This document shows positions 27,985 through 39,230 of a stretch of DNA of 64,000 nucleotides, one piece after another. The notes below the pieces were generated by a model. That model made no database searches and had not been told where the DNA came from. It saw only the letters and a program-made list of their open reading frames with translations. The position numbers and the translations under genes were made by a program. Position 1 is the stretch's first letter. The number at the start of each line of letters is the position of its first letter. The DNA comes from Algoriphagus sp. Lineage in GTDB: Bacteria; Bacteroidota; Bacteroidia; Cytophagales; Cyclobacteriaceae. The stretch is from assembly GCF_024305035.1 (NCBI RefSeq), contig NZ_JAMWZB010000008.1, positions 62,001-126,000 of the forward strand. The letters run 5' to 3'.

Positions 27985-29052
27985 TTATCCCAATATTTTT
28001 GAAGCCAACCAGTCTCCCACTTCGGAGGTTTTGTAGGCCTTACCACCTTCGGCAATATCTTCGGTTACTATTCCTTCGGTTAATGAGAGGTTGACGATAT
28101 CGGAAATTAGGTTAGCTTCTTCTTTTAGGTCAAATGCATACTCAAACATCATTGCTGCAGAGAGTACAGTTGCCAAGGGATTGGCGATATCTTTTCCCGC
28201 AGCCTGCGGATAGGAACCGTGAATTGGTTCGAAAAGCTTCACATTCGAGCCCAAAGAAGCAGAGGGCATCAAGCCCATGGAACCGGAAATCACCGATGCC
28301 TCATCGGTTAATATATCTCCAAAAAGATTCTCTGTGATCAAAACATCATAAGCTTTAGGCCATTGAATCAGTCGCATCGCTACCGCATCCACAAATTCGT
28401 ATTCTACTTTCACATCCGGGTAGTCAGAAGCCAACTCCTGTACAGTTTCCCTCCACAATCTGGACGTGGCCATAACATTGGCTTTGTCTACACAAGTCAA
28501 AAGCTTTCTTCTTTTTTGTGCGGCTTCGAAACCCATTCTCGCTAATCTCACGATCTCTTCTTTGCTGTACACGTTAGTATCAAAAGCCTTAGTACCTTGC
28601 TCATTTCGACCTCTAGGTTCGCCAAAATACACCCCGCCAGTCAATTCTCTAAAGAAGACAAAATCCACTCCATCCACACGATCGAGTTTCAGTGGAGACT
28701 TATGAACCAAGGAAGGAAAAGTAAAGGTCGGCCGCACATTGGCAAAAAGCCCGAGTTTTTGTCTCATTCGAAGAAGACCTTGCTCAGGTCTTACTTTCGC
28801 TTTCGGATCATTGTCATATTTCGGATCTCCGATTGCTCCGAAAAGGACAGCATCTGAGGCCGCACAAATTTCATGGGTAGCATCCGGATACGGGTCCCCG
28901 GTAGCATCGATGGCACAGGCACCTACCAAGCCTTCTTTAAAAGTAATTTGATGACCAAATTTCTGGCCTACAGCCTTCACCACTTTGACTGCCTGAGCAA
29001 TTACCTCAGGACCAATGCCGTCACCCGGCAATAACGCGATATTCATTTCCAT
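27985..29052 (-). CDS. leuB: 3-isopropylmalate dehydrogenase
   Basis: A 355-residue NAD-dependent decarboxylating dehydrogenase, the third step of leucine synthesis; if the LeuA paralogue upstream makes citramalate, it would also act there. Features include LLPGDGIGPEV, VRPEQGLLRMRQKLGLFANVRP split across residues 87-108, ELTGGVYFG, CVDKANVM, and FGDILTDEASV. The start overlaps the preceding gene by 32 bases. It is the last gene of the ilv-leu operon; the insertion sequence begins 18 bases past its stop. Confidence 0.95.
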   Translation of the reverse strand: MEMNIALLPGDGIGPEVIAQAVKVVKAVGQKFGHQITFKEGLVGACAIDATGDPYPDATHEICAASDAVLFGAIGDPKYDNDPKAKVRPEQGLLRMRQKLGLFANVRPTFTFPSLVHKSPLKLDRVDGVDFVFFRELTGGVYFGEPRGRNEQGTKAFDTNVYSKEEIVRLARMGFEAAQKRRKLLTCVDKANVMATSRLWRETVQELASDYPDVKVEYEFVDAVAMRLIQWPKAYDVLITENLFGDILTDEASVISGSMGLMPSASLGSNVKLFEPIHGSYPQAAGKDIANPLATVLSAAMMFEYAFDLKEEANLISDIVNLSLTEGIVTEDIAEGGKAYKTSEVGDWLASKILG

Positions 29053-30613
29053 AATAGGTGGATTCTTCTTTTTCTGGGTTGTAATTAATTGTTTCGATGA
29101 TATTGAGCATCTTTTCTGTAGCCTTCATGGCTGCGATGGTTTGATCGGCGTCAAGGCCCTTTGTTTTAAATAGTTTCCCAAATTCCCATGTGATCACCGT
29201 TTCCACAAAGGCATCTGTCTTTCCTCCAGGGGGAATGGAAACATGATAATCGGTCAACCTAGGCAGCTCTTTCCCGATTGATTTATAGATCTTCTTCAAT
29301 GCACGCATAAAGGAATCGTACTGCCCGTCTCCAGTGGCACTTGCATCAAAAAACTTCCCATGAATGTTCATTCGAAGCTGCACGGTTGGCTTCAATCCCT
29401 TTGAATGCGTCATATGGTAGCCTTCGATACTGATATTTTTAGTAATCGAGTTATTTTGTAGGACATCAGAAATAATATAGGGCAAATCCTCCGTCGTAAC
29501 TCGCTCCTTTTTATCACCCAATTCGATGATTCGTTGAGTGACTTTGGTAAGTTCATCCTTTTCCAAAGAAATCCCCAATTCCTCCAAATTCTTCAAAATA
29601 TTGGCCTTACCTGAGGTTTTACCCAGCGCGTACTTCCGTTGACGCCCAAAGCGCTCAGGAAGCAAGTCATTGAAATAGAGATTCTTTTTGTTATCCCCGT
29701 CCGCATGGATACCGGCAGTTTGCGTAAAGACATTTTCGCCTACCACGGGCTTGTTAGCAGGGATATGATGTCCGGAAAACTGCTCAACCAGCTTGGAAAC
29801 ACGGAAAATCTTCTGCTCTTGCACGCTGATCTCCAAGTCTGTAAAATCCTTAATAACCGCAATCACGGACTCCAAAGGAGCGTTTCCAGCACGTTCACCC
29901 AGACCATTGACCGTGGTATGGATCCCAGAAGCCCCATGAAGAACTGCTTCCATCACATTGGCAACCGAAAGGTCGTAATCATTATGTGCATGAAAGTCAA
30001 AATGAACAGTAGGAAATTTTTCCACTAATTCATCAAAGAAGGTCCTCACCTCATTTGGAGACAAAAGCCCCAAGGTATCCGGAAGCATGATTCGCTTAAT
30101 GGGCTGAATGCTGAGAAATTCAATGAGACTGAGGGTATAATCTTCGGAGTTCCGCATCCCATTGGACCAATCTTCTAGATACACATTCACCGACACTCCA
30201 TTGTCCTGCGCGTAGCCAATACTCCGTCGAATATCCTCAAAATGCTGACCAGGTGTTTTTTTAAGTTGATGGGTCAGGTGATTGAGTGAGCCTTTGGTCA
30301 ATAAATTCATTACTGAGGCTCCGGCTTTCAAAATCCATTTTACCGAAGCCGGAGTATCAACAAATCCCAACACCTCCACTCGATCCAAGTAGCCCTTTTG
30401 GGCGGCCCATTGGGTGATTTTTTGGACCCCTTCCATTTCTCCCTCAGACACTCGGGCCGAAGCCACTTCAATCCGATCCACTTTGAGCTCCTCTAACAGG
30501 AGTTTGGCGATTTGAAGCTTTTCCGAAGGCAAAAAGGAAACCCCCGAGGTCTGCTCCCCATCCCTCAGTGTGGTGTCCATAATTTCTATTTTCCTATTCG
30601 CCTCCATTTTCAA
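29021..30613 (-). CDS. 2-isopropylmalate/citramalate synthase paralogue
   Basis: A 530-residue homologue of LeuA and CimA: a DRE-TIM metallolyase with [17 protein letters not shown] at the start, FHAHNDYDLSVANVM (metal His), and GLGERAGNAPLESV, then a C-terminal regulatory domain. It is one of two such genes in this operon; the other is standard leuA. I see no ilvA in the operon, so this paralogue may be a citramalate synthase making 2-oxobutyrate from pyruvate and acetyl-CoA for isoleucine. The alternative is a second isopropylmalate synthase. It lies between leuD (two-base gap) and leuB (overlap). Confidence 0.85.
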   Translation of the reverse strand: MKMEANRKIEIMDTTLRDGEQTSGVSFLPSEKLQIAKLLLEELKVDRIEVASARVSEGEMEGVQKITQWAAQKGYLDRVEVLGFVDTPASVKWILKAGASVMNLLTKGSLNHLTHQLKKTPGQHFEDIRRSIGYAQDNGVSVNVYLEDWSNGMRNSEDYTLSLIEFLSIQPIKRIMLPDTLGLLSPNEVRTFFDELVEKFPTVHFDFHAHNDYDLSVANVMEAVLHGASGIHTTVNGLGERAGNAPLESVIAVIKDFTDLEISVQEQKIFRVSKLVEQFSGHHIPANKPVVGENVFTQTAGIHADGDNKKNLYFNDLLPERFGRQRKYALGKTSGKANILKNLEELGISLEKDELTKVTQRIIELGDKKERVTTEDLPYIISDVLQNNSITKNISIEGYHMTHSKGLKPTVQLRMNIHGKFFDASATGDGQYDSFMRALKKIYKSIGKELPRLTDYHVSIPPGGKTDAFVETVITWEFGKLFKTKGLDADQTIAAMKATEKMLNIIETINYNPEKEESTYYGNEYRVIAG

Positions 30614-30615
30614 TC

Positions 30616-31206
30616 TTATTTGGACGCTTCAAAAGCGTCAATTTCAGCTGACATGTTTAACAAATAATCGATATCGTCAAACCCGTTTTGCATATTGTCC
30701 TTTTTGTACTCATTGATGTCAAAAGACTCCGAATCTCCCGTGGAAAGGAGTGTGATTTTCTGTTCGGGAAGGTTCACTTCGATTTCGACATTGGGGTTCT
30801 GCTCAATTGCCTCGAATAACTTCTCAGCGAAATCCGCAGAAACGGTCACCGGAAGTACCCCGATGTTGAGACAGTTGTTTTTAAAGATATCGGCAAAAAA
30901 GCTGGAAACCACGCATCGAAAACCGTAGTCATAAATCGCCCAGACGGCATGCTCCCGACTGGAACCTGAACCAAAGTTTTTGCCTGCCACCAAGATTTTA
31001 CCGGAATAAGTGGGGTCATTGAGCACAAAATCCTTTTTGGGATTGCCTGCTACATCGTATCTCCAGTCACGGAATAAATTATCCCCAAAACCTTCTCGCT
31101 CCGTCGCTTTTAAAAAGCGTGCAGGGATGATTTGATCGGTATCCACATTCTCCGCTGGGAGTGGGACTGCGGTACTTTTTAGTATTGTAAATTTATCGTA
31201 AGCCAT
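30616..31206 (-). CDS. leuD: 3-isopropylmalate dehydratase small subunit
   Basis: A 196-residue swivel-domain subunit that pairs with LeuC to isomerise 2- to 3-isopropylmalate. Key segments are VPLPAENVDTDQIIPARFLK, FGSGSSREHAVWAIYDYGF (substrate loop), and SSFFADIFKNNCLNIGVLP. It sits between leuC and the LeuA paralogue. The C-terminus carries an extra acidic tail (YLLNMSAEIDAFEASK). Confidence 0.95.
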   Translation of the reverse strand: MAYDKFTILKSTAVPLPAENVDTDQIIPARFLKATEREGFGDNLFRDWRYDVAGNPKKDFVLNDPTYSGKILVAGKNFGSGSSREHAVWAIYDYGFRCVVSSFFADIFKNNCLNIGVLPVTVSADFAEKLFEAIEQNPNVEIEVNLPEQKITLLSTGDSESFDINEYKKDNMQNGFDDIDYLLNMSAEIDAFEASK

Positions 31207-31303
31207 TATTTTTTCGATTTTAAAACGTGAGAAGCAGGTAGAACTTTAAGGCATGAAAAGATGGGACACCTTTCCTCTTTTCGGATCTTCACCTTCTAAC
31301 TTT

Positions 31304-32710
31304 TTAATTATTAAACACTTCTCTTGGATCAGTAATTCGACCGGTGACAGCAACTGCCGCTACGGTCAGTGGCGAGGCAAGCATCGTTCGGGCACCGGGA
31401 CCTTGACGGCCTTCAAAATTCCTGTTGGAGGTCGAAACCGCATATTTCCCTGCAGGAATTTTATCATCATTCATGGCCAGACAAGCTGAACATCCGGGCT
31501 GCCTGAGTTCAAATCCTGCTTCTTCGAGAATTTTCACCAAGCCTTCTTCATGTGCCATTTTTTCCACTTCTCTGGATCCCGGTACTATCCAAGCCGTGAT
31601 ATTATCGGCTTTCTTTCGACCTTTGACAAATTGGGCTACCGATCGGATATCCTCGATTCTCCCATTGGTACAGGAACCTACGAATACATAGTCCACCAAT
31701 TTCCCTTTGACTGCTTCTCCTGGCTGAAAACCCATGTAATCCAGCGATTTGAGGTAAGATTTTTTATTGGAACCTTCCATTCCATCCAAACTGGGAATAG
31801 TGCCTTTTACTTTGATCCCCATACCTGGATTGGTTCCGTAAGTGATCATGGGCTCGATATCTGCAGCATCAAAGGCGTATTCCTTGTCAAAGACTGCACC
31901 CTCATCGGTCTGAAGCGAATTCCAGTAAGCTACAGCTTGACCCCAAGCTTCCCCTTTTGGAGAATATCGTTTGCCTTTCAGGTAATTATAGGTGGTTTCA
32001 TCCGGCGCGATTAATCCTCCACGAGCCCCCATTTCAATGGACATGTTACAAATGGTCATCCGGGCTTCCATGGAAAGATTTCTGATGGCAGACCCCGCAT
32101 ATTCCACAAAATATCCCGTAGCTCCAGCTGCTGATATTTTCGAAATGATGTAAAGGATGATGTCCTTAGAAGTGACTCCAGGGCCCAATTCTCCCTCTAC
32201 AGAAATCCGCATCTTTTTGGGTTTAGACTGCATGATGCACTGGGTGGCTAAAACCATTTCAACTTCGGATGTACCAATTCCAAAAGCAATCGCTCCGAAA
32301 GCTCCATGCGTAGAGGTATGAGAATCTCCACAAACAATAGTCATCCCAGGTTGAGTGACTCCGAGTTCCGGTCCGATTACATGGACAATTCCATGATGAG
32401 CCGAACCCAAATCATGAAGTTCGATTCCGTATTTTTTACAATTTTCCCGAAGCCGCTCGACTTGCATTCGAGAAAGTTTATCCTTAATCGTTTGATCTTG
32501 TTCCACTGTTGGAACGTTGTGGTCTGGAGTGGCAATGGTCCGTTCTGGGTATTTAACTCCAATGCCTCTTTTTTCCAGGTTTAGGAAAGCAACAGGGGAA
32601 GTTACCTCATGAATAAAATGCTTATCGATGAAGAACACGTCTGGACCTTGGGGAACCGATTTAACCACGTGTGCCTCCCAAACTTTATCAAATAATGTTT
32701 TCTTTTCCAT
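31304..32710 (-). CDS. leuC: 3-isopropylmalate dehydratase large subunit
   Basis: A 468-residue aconitase-fold enzyme with a [4Fe-4S] cluster. Cluster Cys are in [11 protein letters not shown] (about residue 347) and [11 protein letters not shown] (about 407-410). The N-terminus [13 protein letters not shown] and the segment [20 protein letters not shown] are typical of LeuC. About 100 bases separate its stop from leuD, with no terminator seen between them. Confidence 0.96.
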   Translation of the reverse strand: MEKKTLFDKVWEAHVVKSVPQGPDVFFIDKHFIHEVTSPVAFLNLEKRGIGVKYPERTIATPDHNVPTVEQDQTIKDKLSRMQVERLRENCKKYGIELHDLGSAHHGIVHVIGPELGVTQPGMTIVCGDSHTSTHGAFGAIAFGIGTSEVEMVLATQCIMQSKPKKMRISVEGELGPGVTSKDIILYIISKISAAGATGYFVEYAGSAIRNLSMEARMTICNMSIEMGARGGLIAPDETTYNYLKGKRYSPKGEAWGQAVAYWNSLQTDEGAVFDKEYAFDAADIEPMITYGTNPGMGIKVKGTIPSLDGMEGSNKKSYLKSLDYMGFQPGEAVKGKLVDYVFVGSCTNGRIEDIRSVAQFVKGRKKADNITAWIVPGSREVEKMAHEEGLVKILEEAGFELRQPGCSACLAMNDDKIPAGKYAVSTSNRNFEGRQGPGARTMLASPLTVAAVAVTGRITDPREVFNN

Positions 32711-32715
32711 AGTAA

Positions 32716-34224
32716 TTATGCAGTCGCGTATTCCTTGACCGGTATTTTGTTTAATGCATCTACAAAAGCAAACGCTGATGCCAAGACGATATCCTCATGG
32801 GAAGCAAACCCATAGTAGGGTTTGTCTGATTTAATGACGCGCATGTGAACTTTGGCTACGTCATTTGATCCGTGCGTCATGGCCTGAATTAGAAATTCCT
32901 CCAAATCAACTTGAGGCTGAACCAAGGTTTCAATTGCCTTTAACACCGCATCCACTGGCCCCACACCAGTTTGAGTGGCTTCAAGACTTTGGTCTCCAAT
33001 TTTTAGCTGAACGGTTGCATTTATTTCACCGTTTGAAGAGTATGTCACTTTTTCAAGTTCAATAAAATTCGACTCATCCAGGTATTTTCCAACCAATTCC
33101 AAAAGGTCTTTTCGACCGATATCACGCTTGGAGTCGGCCAATAGCAGAAACTCCTCATATACTTTGCGAAGCTCTTCCCCTTCCAATTCTACGCCCAAAG
33201 CATCCAAATGATGTTTCAATGCAGCTCTGCCTGATCTGGCGGTCAAAACGATGGAAGACTCCTCTACCCCTACTTCCTTGGGATCGATAATTTCATAGTT
33301 TTCTCGATGCTTCAGCACCCCATCTTGATGGATTCCAGAAGAATGCGCAAAAGCATTTCTACCCACTATGGCTTTATTGGGCTGCACCGGCATATTCATC
33401 AGTTTGGATACCAAACGGCTCGTTTTATAGATTTTTGGGGTATCTATCGAAGTATGAACAGGAATAGATTTATGGCATTTGATCGCCATAACCACTTCCT
33501 CCATGGAGGTATTTCCCGCCCGTTCACCGATTCCGTTAATCGTTACTTCCACCTGCCGGGCCCCATGCTGCACACCGGCTACGGTATTGGCAGTCGCCAT
33601 TCCTAGGTCGTTGTGACAATGAGTTGCGATAATCGCTTTATCAATATTGGACACTCGGTTTTTTAGATCAGCGATAATCCCCCCATACTGCTCAGGAAGA
33701 CAATAGCCCGTCGTATCCGGAATATTCACCACAGTCGCTCCGGCTTTGATGACTTCTTCAATGATTTTGCATAAGAAATCAGGCTCAGAGCGGCCAGCGT
33801 CTTCGGCATAAAACTCCACATCCTCGACAAATTGCTTGGCGAACTTGACCGCTGCTACTCCCCTTCGGATAATTTCTTCAGGAGTAGAGCGAAGTTTGAA
33901 TTGAATATGATATGGAGAAACCCCAATTCCGGTATGAATACGTCCTTTTTTTGCAAATTTGAGTGCTTGTGCCGCTACTTCGATATCCTTTTCGACTGCC
34001 CGAGAGAGTGCACAGATAATGGGGTTTGAAACCGCCTTCGAAATCTCTACCACCGAATTGAAATCACCAGGACTGGAAATAGGAAAACCCGCCTCAATGA
34101 TATCTACGCCCAGATCCTCCAGGGCTTTGGCCACAATGATTTTTTCTTGGGTGTTCAGTTGACATCCCGGCACCTGCTCTCCATCTCGGAGTGTCGTATC
34201 AAATATCCACAGCTTGTCACTCAT
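32716..34224 (-). CDS. leuA: 2-isopropylmalate synthase
   Basis: A 502-residue enzyme condensing 2-ketoisovalerate with acetyl-CoA, the committed step of leucine synthesis. The N-terminus [18 protein letters not shown], the metal-binding [33 protein letters not shown] and the IHQDGVLK loop match LeuA type 1. A C-terminal LeuA dimer domain (about residues 385-500) is the usual leucine feedback site. It starts 22 bases after the ilvC stop and its own stop is six bases from leuC. Confidence 0.95.
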   Translation of the reverse strand: MSDKLWIFDTTLRDGEQVPGCQLNTQEKIIVAKALEDLGVDIIEAGFPISSPGDFNSVVEISKAVSNPIICALSRAVEKDIEVAAQALKFAKKGRIHTGIGVSPYHIQFKLRSTPEEIIRRGVAAVKFAKQFVEDVEFYAEDAGRSEPDFLCKIIEEVIKAGATVVNIPDTTGYCLPEQYGGIIADLKNRVSNIDKAIIATHCHNDLGMATANTVAGVQHGARQVEVTINGIGERAGNTSMEEVVMAIKCHKSIPVHTSIDTPKIYKTSRLVSKLMNMPVQPNKAIVGRNAFAHSSGIHQDGVLKHRENYEIIDPKEVGVEESSIVLTARSGRAALKHHLDALGVELEGEELRKVYEEFLLLADSKRDIGRKDLLELVGKYLDESNFIELEKVTYSSNGEINATVQLKIGDQSLEATQTGVGPVDAVLKAIETLVQPQVDLEEFLIQAMTHGSNDVAKVHMRVIKSDKPYYGFASHEDIVLASAFAFVDALNKIPVKEYATA

Positions 34225-34245
34225 CTTATTTGGGGTTTTGGGTTA

Positions 34246-35289
34246 TTAATTATTTTCTGGTCTCAATTGACGGACAACAGCTCCAGCCTGCCACATCTCA
34301 GAGTCTCTTAATTCTTTCAATTCAGCTTCAAGCTTCACTCTATAATCAGACTTCGAATTGGAATCAATGGATTTTTGAGCTTCTTTACCCGTTTTCACAG
34401 ACTCGTACAGTTCTTCAAATACCGGCTTGGTTGCATCACGGAAAGGCTTCCACCAATCCAATGCCCCACGTTGAGCAGTAGTAGAGCAGTTGGCATACAT
34501 CCAGTCCATACCATTCTCTGCTACCAATGGCATCAAGGATTGAGTCAGTTCTTCCACCGTTTCGTTGAACGCCTCCGAAGGCGTATGTCCATTGGCTCTC
34601 AATACTTCATATTGGGCAGCAAAAATCCCCTGAATCGCTCCCATCAGCGTTCCTCGCTCTCCAGTCAAATCAGAGGTCACTTCCCGATAAAAATCTGTTT
34701 CAAAAAGATAGCCTGATCCTACTCCGATCCCCAAAGCCACTACCCGGTCTTTGGCTTTGCCTGTGGCATCCTGATAAATGGCATAGGAAGAATTCAATCC
34801 TCTTCCTTCGACAAACATTCTTCTCAAAGAGGTCCCCGAACCTTTTGGGGCAACCAAAATCACATCCACATCGGCAGGAGGCACAATTCCTGTTTTATCC
34901 TTGTAGGTCACTCCGAATCCATGGGAGAAATACAAGGCTTTTCCGGGCGTCAGGTGTTTTTTAACCGTAGGCCAAAGTGCAATCTGACCCGCATCTGAAA
35001 GCAAAAATTGCAAAATTGTCCCTCGCTCGCAAGCTTCCTCAAGTTCAAATAAAGTCTCTCCTGGCACCCAACCGTCTGCAACAGCTTTATCCCATGTTTT
35101 GGATCCTTTTCGCTGTCCAACGATGACATTAAAACCATTGTCTTTCAGGTTTAATGCTTGTCCAGGTCCCTGCACACCATAACCTAGGACTGCAATTACT
35201 TCATCTTTCAATACTTCTTTGGCTTTTTCCAGCGGAAACTCCTCTCGGGTTACCACATTTTCTTCAACGTTGCCGAATTTTAATTTCAT
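34246..35289 (-). CDS. ilvC: Ketol-acid reductoisomerase
   Basis: A 347-residue class I enzyme that converts acetolactate or acetohydroxybutyrate to the dihydroxy acid. The Rossmann motif is AVLGYGVQGPGQALNLKDNG, with cofactor loop VGQRKGSKTW; LVAPKGSGTSLRR and the Mg-binding DLTGERGTLMGAIQG are present. The C-terminal tail adds KDSEMWQAG-like sequence (LRDSEMWQAGAVVRQL). It lies between ilvN and leuA. Confidence 0.96.
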   Translation of the reverse strand: MKLKFGNVEENVVTREEFPLEKAKEVLKDEVIAVLGYGVQGPGQALNLKDNGFNVIVGQRKGSKTWDKAVADGWVPGETLFELEEACERGTILQFLLSDAGQIALWPTVKKHLTPGKALYFSHGFGVTYKDKTGIVPPADVDVILVAPKGSGTSLRRMFVEGRGLNSSYAIYQDATGKAKDRVVALGIGVGSGYLFETDFYREVTSDLTGERGTLMGAIQGIFAAQYEVLRANGHTPSEAFNETVEELTQSLMPLVAENGMDWMYANCSTTAQRGALDWWKPFRDATKPVFEELYESVKTGKEAQKSIDSNSKSDYRVKLEAELKELRDSEMWQAGAVVRQLRPENN

Positions 35290-35330
35290 GATTTTCGGAT
35301 TAATAGATTTATGAGTTTGTTTTTTAAATT

Positions 35331-35831
35331 TTATTTCAGAAGGGAATCTATAGTCAGCATTCGTTTAGCTACTGCCACGCGACCAGACCGAGCAAATTCC
35401 AGTAAGCCGTAGCCTTTTAGAATTTCCAACAATTCCTGTGTTTGTTCTTTATGGCCAGTAAGTTCCAAAACCACAAAATCTGGTTCTGCGGCAATCACCT
35501 TGGCATTGTGCTGTCGGATGATTTTCTCCAGTCCTGACTCAAGCCTTGCCACGGGAATCTTATACAGGGCTATTTCCTGATACACCACCGCATCATCTTC
35601 ATGATAAAAGGCCTTAATTACATCAATGATCTTTTCGATTTGATTAACCAGTTGAATGACTGTGTCTTCACTTGCGGTTACTTCAATGGTGATCCGATGA
35701 ATACCCTCCAACCTACTTTCTGAAGCGGTCAAAGCATCAATATTGATCCCTCGCCTGGTGAAAATAATCGTGATCCGATTGAGGATTCCGATAAAGTTTT
35801 CGGTAATGACGAAAATGGTATAGCGTTTCAT
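35331..35831 (-). CDS. ilvN: Acetolactate synthase small (regulatory) subunit
   Basis: A 166-residue ACT-domain protein, MKRYTIFVITENFIGILNRI, that usually gives valine feedback to IlvB. The first ACT domain spans residues 1-75 (RRGINIDALTASESRLEGIH) and a second ACT-like region follows. The start is nine bases past the ilvB stop. It is named ilvN rather than ilvH by convention for this neighbourhood only. Confidence 0.94.
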   Translation of the reverse strand: MKRYTIFVITENFIGILNRITIIFTRRGINIDALTASESRLEGIHRITIEVTASEDTVIQLVNQIEKIIDVIKAFYHEDDAVVYQEIALYKIPVARLESGLEKIIRQHNAKVIAAEPDFVVLELTGHKEQTQELLEILKGYGLLEFARSGRVAVAKRMLTIDSLLK

Positions 35832-35840
35832 AAGTTGATT

Positions 35841-37535
35841 TTAAGAAAGTCGAACCTCCTCCACGGAGCAACCCGTAGCGATCATAGGAAATACATTATC
35901 CTCTTTTTCTACGACCACTTCTAAAAAGAAAGGCCCATCGTGAATTAGCATATCCTCAATCGCCTCTGTAAGTCCTGATCTTTCGGTTACTTTTTGAGAT
36001 TTGATATGATAGGCCTCTGCAATTTTAATAAAGTCAGGATTGTCCAATTCGGTAAAGGAATAGCGTCTGTCAAAAAACATCTGCTGCCACTGACGCACCA
36101 TGCCAAGGAAATTGTTATTCAAGAGCACAATTTTCACTGGAGCTTTCGTCTGCATGATCGTTCCCAATTCTTGAATGGTCATTTGAATGCCCCCATCTCC
36201 TACCACACAAATTACCTGACGTGAATAATCGTAAAGCTGGGCACCCAAAGCGGCCGGTAAAGCAAAGCCCATCGTCCCTAAGCCACCCGAAGTAACCTGG
36301 GTTCTTGTTTTCTTATAGTTAAAATATCGCCAAGCGATCATCTGATGCTGCCCCACATCAGTCACTAAAACGGCATCATCGGCTTTGTATTGATTGATCT
36401 GATTGATGACTTCACCCATGGTCAATCCTGTTTTGGTAGGGGTAATGTCATGCTGCATGACCGCTTCTTTTTCCATTTTCTCGAGTTCCCGGAATTTCCC
36501 CAGCCATGGAGCATGTGATTTTGACTCAATGGCTTCGGTCAGCATACTGAGGCTTTCTTTACAATCCCCGTGAATAGCTACAGCTGCTTTAACATTTTTA
36601 TTGATTTCGGCTGCATCCAGTTCGAGATGGATCACTTTTGCCTGTTTTGCATATCGCTTCAGGTCACCTGTTACTCGGTCATCGAAGCGCATACCAACAG
36701 CAATCAAGACATCGCATTGGTTAGTCAGCAGATTCGGTGCATAATTTCCATGCATTCCCAGCTTACCCACAAAATTTGGATGATCCTCTGATAGTGCTCC
36801 GGACCCCAAAAGGGTGCAAGCGGCGGGGATACCGGATTTATCTAAGAAAAACTTCAATTCCGTTTCAGCTTTCCCTAAAGTAACCCCCTGTCCAAAAAGC
36901 ACATAGGGCCGTTCAGCCTCATTAATCAATTTGGCAGCTTGGGATATCACGGATTGATCGATAATTTGATGGGTTTTATAGGACCTGAACCCCAAGCATG
37001 GCACATAATTAAATTCACCAAAATCAACTTGTGCATTTTTGGTAATATCGATCAAAACAGGCCCAGGTCTTCCTGATCGGGCAATATAAAATCCTTTGGC
37101 AATGGCAGGTGCAATATCCTCAACGCAACGTACTTGAATATTCCATTTGGTACCAGGCATAGAAATACCTACTACATCTGTTTCTTGAAAAGCGTCTGTC
37201 CCAAGCAAATGGGCCGCTACTTGACCGGTTATGCAAACTAAAGGTGTGCTATCAATCTGTGCATCCGCCAGGCCAGTAATTAAATTTGTGGCTCCGGGAC
37301 CGGAGGTAGCCAAACAAACCCCTACTTTCCCGGAGACGCGGGCATAGCCTTGGGCCGCATGAATAGCTCCTTGCTCATGGCGAGTCAGCACATGTTTGAT
37401 CTGCTCATGGTAATCATACAGGGCATCATACACCGGCATGATGGCGCCTCCCGGGTACCCAAAAATTATTTCAGCTTGCTCGGCTATAAGCGAACGAACA
37501 ACAATATCTGCTCCTCTGATCATTGAATCCTTCAT
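35841..37535 (-). CDS. ilvB: Acetolactate synthase large subunit
   Basis: A 564-residue thiamine diphosphate enzyme forming acetolactate and acetohydroxybutyrate. It has FGYPGGAIMPVYD, the catalytic Glu in LTRHEQGAIHAAQGYARV, SGPGATNLITGLADA, and the ThDP motif VVGDGGIQM...LLNNNFLGMVRQWQ. It starts four bases after the ilvD stop, so the two are closely coupled. The C-terminus ends CSVEEVRLS. Confidence 0.96.
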   Translation of the reverse strand: MKDSMIRGADIVVRSLIAEQAEIIFGYPGGAIMPVYDALYDYHEQIKHVLTRHEQGAIHAAQGYARVSGKVGVCLATSGPGATNLITGLADAQIDSTPLVCITGQVAAHLLGTDAFQETDVVGISMPGTKWNIQVRCVEDIAPAIAKGFYIARSGRPGPVLIDITKNAQVDFGEFNYVPCLGFRSYKTHQIIDQSVISQAAKLINEAERPYVLFGQGVTLGKAETELKFFLDKSGIPAACTLLGSGALSEDHPNFVGKLGMHGNYAPNLLTNQCDVLIAVGMRFDDRVTGDLKRYAKQAKVIHLELDAAEINKNVKAAVAIHGDCKESLSMLTEAIESKSHAPWLGKFRELEKMEKEAVMQHDITPTKTGLTMGEVINQINQYKADDAVLVTDVGQHQMIAWRYFNYKKTRTQVTSGGLGTMGFALPAALGAQLYDYSRQVICVVGDGGIQMTIQELGTIMQTKAPVKIVLLNNNFLGMVRQWQQMFFDRRYSFTELDNPDFIKIAEAYHIKSQKVTERSGLTEAIEDMLIHDGPFFLEVVVEKEDNVFPMIATGCSVEEVRLS

Positions 37536-37539
37536 AGCA

Positions 37540-39219
37540 TTAAAATTTATCGGTCACACAACCTTCAGATGCGGTAGAAACTAATTTATTGTATTTTTTC
37601 AAGGTCCCCTGTAGTCCTGAAATCGCTTTTGGGGTCCAGGATTTTTTGCGCTTGGTAAACTCTTCCTCACTGACGTTCACCGACAGCGATTGAGCATTGG
37701 TATCAATGGTGATTTCATCTCCATCTTGAATCAACCCAATCGGTCCGCCACTCCAAGCCTCAGGGGTCACATGTCCTACCACAAAGCCATGAGTACCTCC
37801 TGAAAACCGTCCATCAGTTATCAAAGCCACATCCGCACCCAATCCTGCTCCAATAATCATAGAGGTTGGCTTAAGCATTTCGGGCATTCCGGGAGCACCT
37901 TTTGGCCCAACATTGCGGATCACAACCACATCTCCTGCTTTTACGCTATGGTCCCGGATGGCATCGTTGGCTTCCTTTTCCGAATCAAACACCTTAGCTG
38001 GTCCAGTGAATAGACGACCCTCTTTTCCGGTGATTTTGGCCACCGCACCTTCCGGAGCCAAGTTTCCATTCAGAATGCATAAATGTCCGGTCTCTTTTAT
38101 TGGTGACTCTACAGGATGAATCACATTGACTTTAGAAGGAACTATCGGTGTGATATGTTCTAAGTTTTCGGCCAGAGTCTTTCCGGTCACCGTCATGCAG
38201 TCCCCGTGTAAAAAGCCCTTTTCCAAAAAATATTTCATAAAAGCAGGCAAACCACCCTGCTCATGCAAATCCTCCATCAAATAGTTACCCGAAGGTTTAA
38301 AATCCCCAATCATTGGGGTTTTGGCATTTAATTCCTTAAAATCTTCCAAAGAAAAATTTATTCCCGCAGTCCGGGCTATCGCAAGAATATGCAAAACAGC
38401 ATTAGTACTACCTCCTAGCGCTATGGCCACACGAACCGCATTTTCAATGCTTTTCCGGGTAACAATATCACTTGGCTTGAGGTCCTTTTCGAGTAAAACT
38501 TTGATGTACTTATTAATATCCTTGCATTCCTGGATTTTCTCAGGGGAGTTTGCTGGGTTTGATGCAGAATAAGGAACAGACATACCCATGGCTTCAATAG
38601 CAGAAGACATGGTATTTGCGGTGTACATGCCTCCACAGGCTCCTGCTCCTGGACAGGCATTTCGGATGACTCCGTCGTAATCGGCTTCTGAAATGGTACC
38701 TTGGATTTTTTTACCAAAAGCCTCAAAAGCGGAGACAATATTGAGCTTCTCGCCTTTGTAATTGCCCGAGGCAATCGTACCGCCGTAAACCATAATCGAA
38801 GGTCGGTCAATGCGAAGCATTCCCATGACCGCCCCGGGCATATTTTTATCGCATCCGGCTACCGCCACACATGCATCAAATGAATGTCCTAAAATGAATG
38901 ACTCAATGGAGTCTGCTATAATTTCTCTCGAGACCAAGGAATAGCGCATTCCGAGTGTGCCCATCGAAGTGCCATCAGAAATCCCTATTGTATTAAAAAC
39001 CAATCCTGTGAGCTCTTGCTCTTGAGATGATTCTTTAATCAATGCCGCAAAATCATTAAGGTGCATATTGCAGGGATTACTTTCATAACCACAGCTCGCA
39101 ATGCCCACAAATGGCTGCTTCATTTTTTTGTCACTCAATCCGGTGGCATAAAGCATGGCCTTACCTGCCGGATGCTCAGGGTTATCAGAAATTTCCCAAC
39201 TGTATTTCTTTAGATTCAT
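37540..39219 (-). CDS. ilvD: Dihydroxyacid dehydratase
   Basis: A 559-residue Fe-S dehydratase for the fourth common step of valine and isoleucine synthesis. Cluster Cys are in [26 protein letters not shown] and the [17 protein letters not shown] loop; the C-terminal [16 protein letters not shown] motif is present. It is the first gene of the nine-gene operon, and a transcription attenuator ends 12 bases before its ATG. Its expression, and that of everything downstream, is therefore likely set by the leader peptide and hairpins there. Confidence 0.96.
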   Translation of the reverse strand: MNLKKYSWEISDNPEHPAGKAMLYATGLSDKKMKQPFVGIASCGYESNPCNMHLNDFAALIKESSQEQELTGLVFNTIGISDGTSMGTLGMRYSLVSREIIADSIESFILGHSFDACVAVAGCDKNMPGAVMGMLRIDRPSIMVYGGTIASGNYKGEKLNIVSAFEAFGKKIQGTISEADYDGVIRNACPGAGACGGMYTANTMSSAIEAMGMSVPYSASNPANSPEKIQECKDINKYIKVLLEKDLKPSDIVTRKSIENAVRVAIALGGSTNAVLHILAIARTAGINFSLEDFKELNAKTPMIGDFKPSGNYLMEDLHEQGGLPAFMKYFLEKGFLHGDCMTVTGKTLAENLEHITPIVPSKVNVIHPVESPIKETGHLCILNGNLAPEGAVAKITGKEGRLFTGPAKVFDSEKEANDAIRDHSVKAGDVVVIRNVGPKGAPGMPEMLKPTSMIIGAGLGADVALITDGRFSGGTHGFVVGHVTPEAWSGGPIGLIQDGDEITIDTNAQSLSVNVSEEEFTKRKKSWTPKAISGLQGTLKKYNKLVSTASEGCVTDKF

Positions 39220-39230
39220 AGGTTATGGGT

